A stretch of DNA of 64,000 bases from Pyxicephalus adspersus (lineage: Eukaryota; Chordata; Amphibia; Anura; Pyxicephalidae), in the NCBI RefSeq assembly GCF_032062135.1, contig NC_092861.1, positions 116,375,604-116,439,603 of the forward strand. Direction: 5' to 3'. Within the stretch, counting starts at the first letter, position 1, and the number at the start of each line of letters is the position of its first letter. The position numbers and the translations under genes were made by a program. This document shows, one piece after another, positions 11,501 through 23,500 of this stretch. The notes under the pieces are model-generated. The model searched no databases. It saw only the letters and a list, made by a program, of their open reading frames with translations, and had not been told where the DNA came from.

Positions 11501-14500
11501 AGTTATTCTTCTTAGCCCACATGTTTTTCTTTCCAAGTGATTTTCATATCTTAATGTTTGTGCTGTAACTACTTTATTTGATATGTGTTTAATGTAGTCA
11601 TTTTTGATTTCTTAATTGGGACTTATCTTGCCCACTCTCTATCCCACAACTACTGCTTTAGCTTTAAGTTATGCGTTGACTAGTAGCATAAATGAGCAAA
11701 AAAAACATTTTTCGAGTTCTGCAACAGCAGCCTAAGCAGGGTGGATGTACTACCATAATACCCATTTTTTATGTATAACTTAAAGAGGTTTTAAGCCTGG
11801 CACCAAGCATACATTCCCATGAGACAAAGCATAAGATTCTCAAACACCTGTAAGTGTATTGACCAGAAAGACAGAGTCAATTGATAATGATTAAGCAGTC
11901 AATACCAACGGTTTTCTGTTATATCTGCTTTAAAGCTTGTTTCTACAATATCTGTGATGTTTCTTTTTGCCACTCTTGTGCATTTTGCCTTGTTCTCATG
12001 TGAAAATAGAAGACTAAGACCTGTTTTACCCAGAAAGAGCAGAAATGGTGATAATATGAAAGAGGAACAAGGCTGGTGTTATAACAAGGCATTGGCATCA
12101 TAACTACCCCTTGAACTATGAGGCATGTTCATAACTTCTATGCCCGAAAGAAGGGGCTTCCTGACAACATGATGTGGCCATCACAACCTTAACCAAGTAC
12201 CCCATCTTAGTTTACCAATAAAGATTGGATGATGAAAAAACTAGATGTAGCAAAAGTTCAAAATAAAAAAATAGAGAAGGAAAAAAACTGGATATCTTCC
12301 TTTACAAGCAATGGAACAAAATGTAAGCCTGGAATCATGTTTTAGGAACTGTGAATTTTCCAGTGATGGAATTTATGTTGGAAATACAAACTGTGTTGTA
12401 ATAAAATGCCCATTTCTAAGCCTGAAAAACCTAAATGAAAATGTAAAGAATGACTTTCATGCTAGTTAATCTGTAAAACAGACCACTAACATTGATCGTA
12501 TTCTTTTCACAATACATATTTTTGCTCTAGAAATTGCAATGGAAACATGTTATTATGCTTTCCTGAAATTATTTTGAAACTGTGGTTAAAAAGCCCATCA
12601 TTTTATGCAATCTTTCCTTCTGAAGAAACCAAGCCACATGAGGGCTAAATATTTAGAGTGTAGCCATTATGACTAATATCACATCTCCTTCCCTGTTCTA
12701 GTTCTAGTTTTGTGCCTCATAGTCCTTCCTAATATGTTAATGTGTTTTGTTTTTGTTATATTCTTACAATGGGCTAAACAAGAAAAGTGTTAGTAAAATA
12801 GGTAAGACTTAGAATAGATTTAGTTAAAGGTTTATCCTTATGTCATAGTTTTACTTTTCTTGGGGGTAAAAGGAATTCAAATGAGGCTGACACATTGGTC
12901 CTGATTTAATAAAGCTCTCCAAGGCTGGAAAGGATACGCTTTCATCAGTGAAGTTGGGTGATCCAGCAAACCCGGTATGGATCAGGTCCAGGATTGAACA
13001 CATTTGCTAACAAATACCAAATGACTTTTAGGAAATTCAGTCCAGGTTTGCTGGATCACCCAGCTTCACTATTGAAAATGTATTCTCTCCAGCCTTGGAG
13101 AGCTTTAATAAATCAGGCCCATTTTCTCCGACTTTGAGTTCCACGTTAAATTTTTTTTCCATTCTGCAAAGCTTTGATAGCATGGTTTCAAAGTGTTAAA
13201 TACCTGGTATAAAAGTAGGCACAGGTGGGTCCCCAAACATACCTCTATGCACCCCAGAAGCCTGGTTTTTACTATATGCACAACTGCAATTTATTAGACA
13301 GCAGAAGCTTAGACAAGCCTGCAGCATCCCACAGTACTGTTTGGGAACCATTGAGCAATGCCTATTTGCAATAAATCCTACAGAGAACATATGTCATGAA
13401 TCTGGTTTTCTGAAAGCCTGGAAGTTGCAGACTAAATTTAGGTGGCTCCTAGGGTGCTGCAAGAAGGACTTTCCATAAAGGTACATGAAGATACCTACTG
13501 CCTGCTTTAGAAAATTTGAAGACTGCAAACAGCAATCAGATTCTAATCCTTATCTATTATTGTGATATAAAAACAGGTTCAGGAAAAACCACAGTATAAT
13601 AGGTTTTCAATCTTAGTCAGTCACTTGGGTGCTTTAAATGCTCTGACACACTACCATAGCCATCTATTATAGTAACTCCTTCTGCAATTGCAACGGCCTC
13701 TGACCCTCTGACTCAACAATTTTTTTCAAATCTATGCCCCTAGCTTACATTGCCTGCTTTAATCCTTTGTATACAATGTTGCCTCTTTACGTTTTGGAGC
13801 TATGTAAAAAAATAAATCACATATATTGTTCAACTGTGAAATATATTTAAATCACATAGGGCCCTTTCACATCAACAGAATGAAACCGCGTGGTTGGCAG
13901 CTTTTGGGAACCATGCTACGATCTGCTACAGATGCATGCAAAAGAATGGTTCTCAACCTCTCCTATTCAATTGGGACTGCAGTTAAGACAAAAACTTTGT
14001 GTCTCACAGCAGGTCTAAAATGGCCCTTACTTGCATGAAACCTGGAAAATAGGAATATAAATTTGTATGTGTTTTCTATAGTTACCTTCAAGTATCCAAA
14101 TGACACCACTCAAATCTGTTTCCTGTGTAGTACATAAAATACTTTATATGCTCTACTCCAGTGTTTCTCAAAGTTCCTTCAGAGTTTGCTAGGGGTTCTT
14201 TGAGCAATCTCATCTGTAGGTGTGACATTCTTCCCACTTGCCAACAATGTAAAAAGCATGCTTCCCACTGACCACCACGCTAATGTATTGTGAGCTGTGG
14301 ATATAGTAAATATAGAAAGGGTTTTCAAGGGTTTCCCTATGTTAAAAAAGGATGAGAATCACTGCTCTACGCTATTCCCTGTGCTTTAAAATCTATACGC
14401 CCTGCATCATTCTTTTTGGGCACAAAACTGCACTGCATGTTTCACTCTGAACACTGTGCTTTACATTCCATCGTGCAAAATGCTCCACATTGTACAACTG

Positions 14501-17500
14501 TCTATAATCCAAGGAGCTATACACTTTCCTGTACATTATAAACATATCAAATATTTTCTACTGTACAATATATGACCTGTTTGTGGTAATTGCCCCCTTC
14601 TACCCCCTGGAATCACCAGACTTGGTCCCAGACTTTTCTATGCCAAAACAATATTCCTTTGCATTTATTATACAAAGAGATTCTGCTTTGATAAGATCAG
14701 CATCATGTTTAATAGAATACATAAATGAGTGTGCATGTAGGGAGAAAAGCTCCAATTTTGGTTTGTCTAATGTCCAATTATCACCATCTTGTACCACTTA
14801 TATACTTACCTACAACACAAAGTTACAGAGCAATGTTGTCTGAATACAGGACCATTTAGTTTCATAAAAAGCCATGTCTTGTCTAACTGTTTAAAAGCTC
14901 TCTAAACCTTGGTTGTACTTGCTCTAAGAAAAAAAAACATGGATGTAAACTACTCGGAAAATGAACTAAAACTGAAAGCTGAGCTAAATAAATGAAGAAG
15001 CAAATGTGAATCCAAAGTATGTATTATTTCCAGTCATGTAAACTGTCCTCCAAATATTAAGACATGCTGCAGTTGTAGAATAGGCAAATGACTAATGTAC
15101 ATTTTATGTTTTGTATTATAGAACAAGGCACACAAACCAGGCACATAGCTGCAGCATGCATGGACTACAAGTATTTTACATTGCTCTGTCAACAAACCCC
15201 CCTGTGCTATGACAGCTGCTTTATAACTAATCCCCCCTCTTACAAACGCCAGCTTGCACAGAGAATGGTTTTCTATTGCAAACTAGCAATCTAGAACAAA
15301 TGTGGTATGCTGGCTATTCCTGGCAGCTCCGAGTACAAAGCCACCCTTTTAGTTTACAGCCATCTCTCTGTCTACTTGTGGTAATCAGGGAGGCTTACTT
15401 TAACTCACAGTGTCAAGTCAAACCCAATCTGCAGAAAAATGTTGGCATAAACGAACAGCTTGCTTGTACAGAATTCTGCAAGACATATCCATTATAATAG
15501 CATTAGTTTCACAGGCTAATAACCACTATCAGTCTGGCTGCTGACCTTAATTTCCTTTAATTTACTTGTCACTGATCTTTGTAAATATTTGCAGCGTTCA
15601 GTTGTTTAAAGCGTACCTAAACTCAGAATTTTCACTTTACATAAAATAGTGGACAACCCATTAATTTAAAGAAAAATTCTGTTTGTTTGTGTTTTTTTAA
15701 GTGCAACACCGTCCTCCTAATTTTTGATGGCCTAGGTGATCAAGAATGAATGGGAGCGCAGAGCCTCCCGGGATACCTACGTCAGGCATGCGCAGAAGAA
15801 GCCTTTTCATCAATCAGAAAAAAAGGGAAAAAATTGCCGATTTCACACATGCTTAGTGAGATTGGCAAGCTTTTTCCCCAATCTACATCACCTGATCTTG
15901 GGCCTGAACAGTGCGCGTGATATAGCAAATCTGGAATGGATTTTTCAAAAATCATTTATTAGTTGACAAATATTTTCAATCCTGGACCAGATCCATTTCA
16001 GGTTCGCTGGATCACCCAGGTTCTCCCATGATAGTCTATCTTCTCTAGTGTTGGAGAGCTTTAATAAATCAGACCCATTGATTTCAAAGGGCCCATATTA
16101 CACCAATGCACTTGCTTTGATGTGTACTGGTAACTGGATATGCTTATAATTTGCAATAAGGAAATAGTAATCTGGTTCCTGCTATGGAAAAGCAAAATGT
16201 TTAAAGCACATAGCGTGCATTAAAAAAACCACATATGGTTTATATCCAGCCTTACAATCGTGTGCAGTCTGATTGGCTGTCAGTGCAGTCACATTTCGCC
16301 TGGTATACAGTAGATTATTACACAGAACTATTATATCATTATTTAAATAACACTTCATGATTTTTAAATTAAATAATAACAGGAATAAAGAATAGGTTTT
16401 TATATTTGTCTTAAGTCAAACAATTTCTTTCACTTACTTCATGAAGTGTAATTCATAGATTTACAAAAGGTACTATAAAAAGTTAAACATTTTACAAAAA
16501 AAATAATACAAACGTTTCCCATGTGCTTTTTATTCATGTGCATGAATTCTGTTTGTCACTGCCCATAAATTTCACTAAACCATGCACGGGGACTTAGAAG
16601 TCCTATGTAGATTGGCTGGGCTACTCCCTGTAGGGTTTCAAGTATACTAGGAGCCAAATTCCCTTCACCCAACAGCAAATGTGTCACAGATGATGTTACC
16701 TTATGGACACAATTACATATAATTACATAGTTAACAGAGCTGAACAAAAGACAGATATCCATCAAGTTCAACTATTCACAAAATTGTTTATGTCCAGAAA
16801 AGGGCAAATTAAAACACCCCTTGATCTTTTCCTCAAAAGAGTAAAAACTTACCCTTGACCCGATGAAGGCAATCAGATGCTTTTCCTGGATCAAAATATT
16901 TCCATACTATAACTTTCATTATTTCTGTGAATACCAACGGTTGAATAAAAAACATATTGATGTATTTGTAAAGGTTGTTTTTGGTTTTGCTATTGCTTCT
17001 TTGTTAGTCTGGTCAGAACTCAATGAAAATGCGCATATGACATGGTGACATCACTAACTTTGCCCAACCAGGGAGTAATTCAGCACAGCAGCTTGCAAAT
17101 AAAGTTATTAACATACTAAAGGGTATTACCATTAGAATACCACAGAGAACTGGTGACTAAACCACTAGTATTTTTGGATCCAGACAACATTTTGTTTTTC
17201 ATGCTTATATTATATATATTGTCCTAATTAGATTAAAAAAGATCAATTTACACACCCTCATAATGATCAGTCTGTACAGTTTAAAGGGTTTATTACTGTA
17301 TGTCAGGGCAATTATGTGGCATACATTTTAAATTATCCATGTGGTTTTTATTCCGTAGAGGAAACAACAGAAATGGAAAAAGAAAGGAATAGTCAGACAC
17401 GTGAAAAAAATGGATAGAATTACAAGAAAGTGCATTCAGTGGTAGTAATGGTGACCGGATGAAAGAAATTAAAAAAGCCATTCCTTATTAATTTATGCTG

Positions 17501-20500
17501 TTCACCTGGGGTAATTTAGTATTTTCTGTTTTCATGGTGAAAAAGTCACATCATAATACATTTTTTTTTGTTTAATTTTTTTTTAAGTTTTGGATAAAAG
17601 GGTTAACAGATTTCATCTGTTCATCTTGGAGACAGAAAATTTGTGGAAATCCAACATTTAGAGCTCTACTTATAAAACAGGGAATCTTAAATTTCCTCAA
17701 ACATTTCCTGGTGGGAATCAATTACTGCCATTAAACAGTTACTCCGCGTGTACACCTTCAAGCTAAAATATCAGAAAGACCAGCATGCTTTGCAAAGTAA
17801 ATATAATTGGTATAGTCTAATTGTCTTTTTCTATACATAATTATAAATAGAAATGCTACAAAAATCAGATAAGTTAAAGTTTTTTTCAGTATGGAAGAAA
17901 AAGTCTGCTAGCAATGTAATTGACATGCCAAAAAAATAAAACTGACACTTATTGTGCCTGTGCAACTTAAATACATTGCTTGTCATTTTACATAGGAGAG
18001 AAAAGTTAGCTGAAGTTGTGTTTTAAATGCTGAGTTCTAATCACAACACAAAATAGATGAATTCATATGCAAATGTGTTTATGAGTATTCTATAAAAATG
18101 AATAATCATTTAATGTTCCCTTCCAAGTATTCAACTGAAAACATCTCAGCCAAGATGACATAATTTGAGGTCTAACCAAATATGAATTAAAGGACTCCTT
18201 GAGAAATATATATTCTGCCTTTTTCTGAGTTCTCCTATGCAGATTAGTAGTTGTGGTTATTGTGATTGTAGTGGGGTAGGGACTCAGAAACTACTAATGC
18301 GTTAGATTAGAGCGTCAGCCAAACAACTCGCATTTTCAGTTGGTGGTTTGCAATGTCAGCAGAGGTTTGCATTTAAATCTGAACTCCAACCAAACAGCTA
18401 AATACATAATTGGAATACATACAAAGGAGAGGTTTTACCTGCCAAAGGATTTGTACTTTTGGTCACCAAATCCTGAGATTTATACTATCATACTACACGG
18501 CACAGCCTGTTTTGCTGACCCGACTTTTCTCCACTGCACTTATGCAATACAACTTGGTCATATTCTATCTACCAGACTGAAAATGGTCAAGTTTTTGTTC
18601 TTCCTTGATAGCACATGTGCATGTAGTGCACTTGATTGGTGACAGGTACTATCTCTGTTTCTGAATGCTGCTGTACAAGTTACAAAGTATAAACTAGAAG
18701 CATCTTAGTTTGTAAGCCCTTCTGAGCAGTCATCTTCTCCTCCTGTGTCACTGTCTGTCATCTCTCATTTGCAACCCCTATTCAATGTACAGTGCTTCGT
18801 AATATGTTGGTTCCATATAAATATTGTTTAATATTAATATTATTAATAAAATTTAAAATAGATGTCAGCTTTAATGAACTAATAATTGTACAAAATTATG
18901 TTTTTAATATGTGCCTCATGGGTAACCCATGCAAGATATAAAATTTTATTTATCTTTTCTAAAGTATCTTACCCAACAAACTGAAAACCAATTACATTCT
19001 CCTCCTGTGTCACTGTCTGTATTCATCTATCATTTGCAATCATTTGCACAGTGCTGCGTAATATGTTAGCGCTATATAAATCCTGTTTAATATTAATAAA
19101 AATAATTCTTACCTAGGTAACAAAGAACATCTCTATCTCTCTCTCTCTCTACAACTAACCAGTTTGTTAAACAGGACCAAGTGATCACTCCTCAATGTAA
19201 GTGCAAATATACCTATTGTATATAGACACTTTAAAACATCACTACATGACTTATCATACAGTACCCTATAAGATATACCCTAAAAATACATCTTCACATA
19301 TAACATAAGTACCTCTAAGTAGCCATGATAACATTTTTTTATATACAACACCCTTAAAGCTTGTTTCTGCATACTAAAAATATTTGTACATAGTAAATCT
19401 ATGAAGAAAAAAAAGTTATGTTTATATACTGTATTTTGCTTTTGTTAATTTGTCTTTCAAATCTTATGCTGTTATATCAATTTGAATGTACTGTATACCT
19501 TTTTGAATTGAGATGCTTATTAGACCCTTTCTGTTATTGTTCTATAAATTAGTAAATGTCTCTTAAGTCCCTTGAAGAAGCCAACCGGCGAAACGCGTTG
19601 AGAATAGAGATGGCAATGTCATTTGCGATCACTAAAAAAAGACTGTAAATGTGGATAACTATTATTACTTTTTCTACTTTTCATGCCTTTCCCATTGGGA
19701 GTAAATACTTTTTATCTGGTATGCCAAAAAGACCCTCTCTGCTTTTTCTTTCTGTATAGACTAGACGTTTAGTTATGCTAATCTTTACAAAATGAATACA
19801 AATTTCTAATAATAAAAAAATATGCTGCTAAAGACACATCTTCACTCTAGAAATGCCTCTTATATGTGCAGTATGGGAATACAATGAATACAGCTACCAT
19901 ATATAATACCTTGTTTACACATATATTGCTTTTATATGCAGTTTTACCTAATACCAACATGAGAACAGCAGGTATTGTGGATCTTTTACTATGAGCACCA
20001 TCTGTATGCTGCCTCTGCTTTAGGCGACTTCTTCCTTAAAATCCCCAAACCTTACATATTGCATTATTTTTAATTACTTTCAATGGTGATTTGAAGTTTT
20101 GAATGTAGCACAATACATACTTAATTTAACACAAAACTGTTCCCTGATTTAATTGTTTACATAAAATGAAGAAATCATTAGTTACAGATGTTAAATTTTA
20201 TTACTGCTAACACATAACTGAACAAAAGTGGTACCCGCAAGGAGAAACATACAGGACTGGTTCACAGCCCATGCATTTCATTTACAACACAGCAGAGAGA
20301 AAGGCATTTTTCACACTTTGCTACAGTGAACACACCTAATGTGCCAAAAAGTAAGGGTTTTCCAGGGCTCAACACCAGCAGAGTGCTGATAATATTACTG
20401 TGCTTCTTTATCCACAGTTTTGTTATCTGCTGTGCTTTTGTATTCACACTTGTACCCCACTGAGGACCAGCTGTTCCCAAGTACTTGAAGCCAGCATTGC

Positions 20501-23500
20501 AATGTACCGTGCAGCAGCAGTTCACAATCAAAACTGAATTATGCAGTTGTAAAATCCCATGATGTGGAAAAGACTGCTCTGTTTTCACAGCTTAATCCTG
20601 CATTAAAACGTGGCTCTGCCTGTCAATCAAATCAACCAAATGTCAAGCTCAAAGAGGCTCAGTGAGAAGTCATTCTGCTGACATTACAGCCTTCTCTGTG
20701 AATAATACAAGGGTACCTAAAGTCTATGTGAAGCCCTTTTTTTAACATTTTGGGTGCATTTTGGATACAGCAGAAATATATTGAAACCCTTCTCTAGTTT
20801 TTAGTGCCACCTAAACCATGTTAGAGTGAGATTTTCTCTTAGTTGCCCCTTATTTCTTTATACAAAAGCAAAAAGAAAGACAACAGGTATAAAGCTAAAA
20901 GAATGAAACCAGTATTCCCTACCACTGTATTATTGCACATAAATTAGCCACAAATTAACAATAAAAAGCAACCTCTAAATGGTATTGTTAGACTGTTTTT
21001 TGCTTAGATGTCAATCCAAGCAAAAAAAAAGTATACATATATACACTATATATATATATATATTTATATTAAAAAAATTGATTTATTGATATTACATATT
21101 GATATAACATTTACAAGCTATTTATATTGTAACCACATACAACATGCAGGCTTACCTCACTTGAACCACTCTGATTGGGTGGAATTTGGTTTCCAGAGCC
21201 GGATTGGCTACTATTAGTATCAAAAATCTAGGTGTAAAAGGAATGGGATAAAAATAGTTAGAAACCTGCAGCCTATAAATGGGTGTAGAAGGTTAGAGGT
21301 TTACATAAAAAGAGACAATACAATACTGTACTATACTAATACTATACAAAGAGACATCCACGTACTCTACACATTTTATTTCAAAACAACGGTCATAACA
21401 TTTTTAGTAGGCAGAATAAAAATTGACATTTGCCTTTTTGTTTCATTTACCTGAGTTACTGAAGGTCTTTTTTCCTTTCCCTTCCTGGCCAGGGTGTCAA
21501 TCCCTTTAAGGGAAGAAAATAAACTCTTCTTGATCTGCACTTTTTGGGAAAGAGAAAATGTTCGTTTCCGTAGGGCAGATTCGTCCCGTGAGCAGATCTA
21601 AAGAGTTAAAAATAAAGTATAATCCTACTCCATATATTCATATTTAACACAAACAAAAGGTAATTACTAAAACATACATTTGTACAATGAAAATGGACTA
21701 AACACCCCCAATGTAAAAGAATCCGAAATGTGGCTGCAGTGAGTTACATATTTTATGGTTTCGGGACTGGTTTTTTAGCAAATGTAATAGGACATTGAGC
21801 TGCATACTGATGATGTCTTCCTTAAAAAAACGTTATTGTTCCAAATATAGAGAAAGAGAGTCCCTATTTAGTAAGTGTCTTTTTAAATATGGAATTGTCC
21901 CATACAGCTCCCTGTGGCTGCATATGTCTGCCATTTGACTATTCCTTCCCAATATGTGGAGGTTATTGAAGAAGAGAAAATGAAGGGGGTCAGGAAAAGT
22001 GAGGGTAATAGCAATATGGCTGCTTCATGGAGGTTCATCACGCCTGGAGGCTGGATGGAGCGGAGGGGGGTGGTTCGCTGCCTGCCCACCACACCCCAGC
22101 CTGCAGGTACTGCTCCTGACTGCACGAGGCTGGATGGGGCAGAGCCTGTCACCCCCACTACTCGCCCACCACACAGCCTTGCAGTGGAGGTGACTGTGTG
22201 GTGGGCAGGTGGTGAGCCACCCCTCTCCGTCCTCATTCATTCTCAATAGGAAGCGTGCTGGTACTGTACCTACATAGCAGGAAGTTGTCTCTCGTCAGTA
22301 CAGTACACCAGTCATTCTGATGAGTGTATTTAAAAATGTTTAGGCAATTACTGTGCATGCACAGCAAAGTAAAAAATGTATTAATTATTTAATATTATTT
22401 AATTATTAAAATAATGTACCTGTTCCGACTTACATACAAATTCAACTTAAGAACAAACCTACAGTCCCTATCTCATATGTAACCCCGGGTACTACTTGTA
22501 TATTGCTGCACTGTAACACTAATATTAAAATAATGATTTAATTCTTTTGAATAAGTATACATTTTTAATCTCTGATAGTTTGCTGTTAAAACAACAATCA
22601 ATCCACTAAAAGATCTTTCTTCCCAGTTATAAACACAAGGGGCCTGAATTAATGAAATGTTCAGTAAAACAAGTACAGGAACATTAAATGAAGTGAACCT
22701 GTGGAGTTCTGGATTTTCAAATTCCCTGAACAGGAGATTACATTATTATATAGGGAATATCATACAGGAGCTGTAAATATAGATTCTAGACTTAAAACAT
22801 TTCAGCTCAACCTACTTTTATCTAACTTTAGCCTACTCAGATTATATGTTTTTTTGTTTGACTTACATTGCAATTTTCTTCAGGCTGTGTTGAAATCACT
22901 AGTAATAGACAGTAGACTCTAAATGTTTCTGGGGATCTTCTGCCATAATATAGTGAATGCAGCTGCAACTGCACTTGGAGGTGCACATACTGAGTGCTTG
23001 GCCTGATTTAATAAAGCTCTCCAAGACAGGAACAGGTAGACTATCATGGGTGGTTCACCAAACCTGGAATGGATTTCCCTTCCTGGACCACATCCATTCC
23101 AGGTTTGCTGAATTACTTAGGTTCTCCCAGGATAGTCTATCTTCTCCACTCTTGGAAAGCTTTAATGAATCAGGCCCAATGTGTGTTGGATTTCAATCCA
23201 CAAATCTTAGACCAGTGATTTTCAACCACTGTGCCGCGGCACACTAGTGTGCCGTAAGAGATCTTCAGGGTTTACTGTGAGAAATTATCCAAGTCAATGT
23301 CGAATGTGTCTGTGCTGTAGTGACTGACAGAGTAATGTAATACCCTTCCATGTCAGTGGGTGGCAGTAGGTAGCTTAATTGCCTTGTTTATTCTTAGAGA
23401 CAAGTAAATTAGCCACAGAGTGTCATTTTGTAGTGGTTTTGATTTGTGGTGTGCCGCAGGATTTTTTCAATGTTAAAATGTGGCGTGGCTCAAAAAAGGT

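Larger units (their letters stand above)
5600..21450 (-). other. TIAM2 intron between coding exons 6 and 7
   Basis: This 15.85-kb intron carries several transposable elements: hAT-like at 7773-8270, 8651-8984 and 14159-14364; TIR elements at 10646-10930 and 10928-11187; palindromic elements at 12897-13120 and 15924-16077; and LINE ends at 16714-16905, 18704-18850 and 18995-19110. Between them (about 5600-7760, 11190-12890 and 19110-21440) I see only unassigned AT-rich sequence. Confidence 0.75.

Noticed and set aside
21883..22249. Overlapping open frames of 64-117 codons on both strands
   Set aside because: GC-rich composition with few stops explains them all. No domain, start context or splice signal supports a gene.
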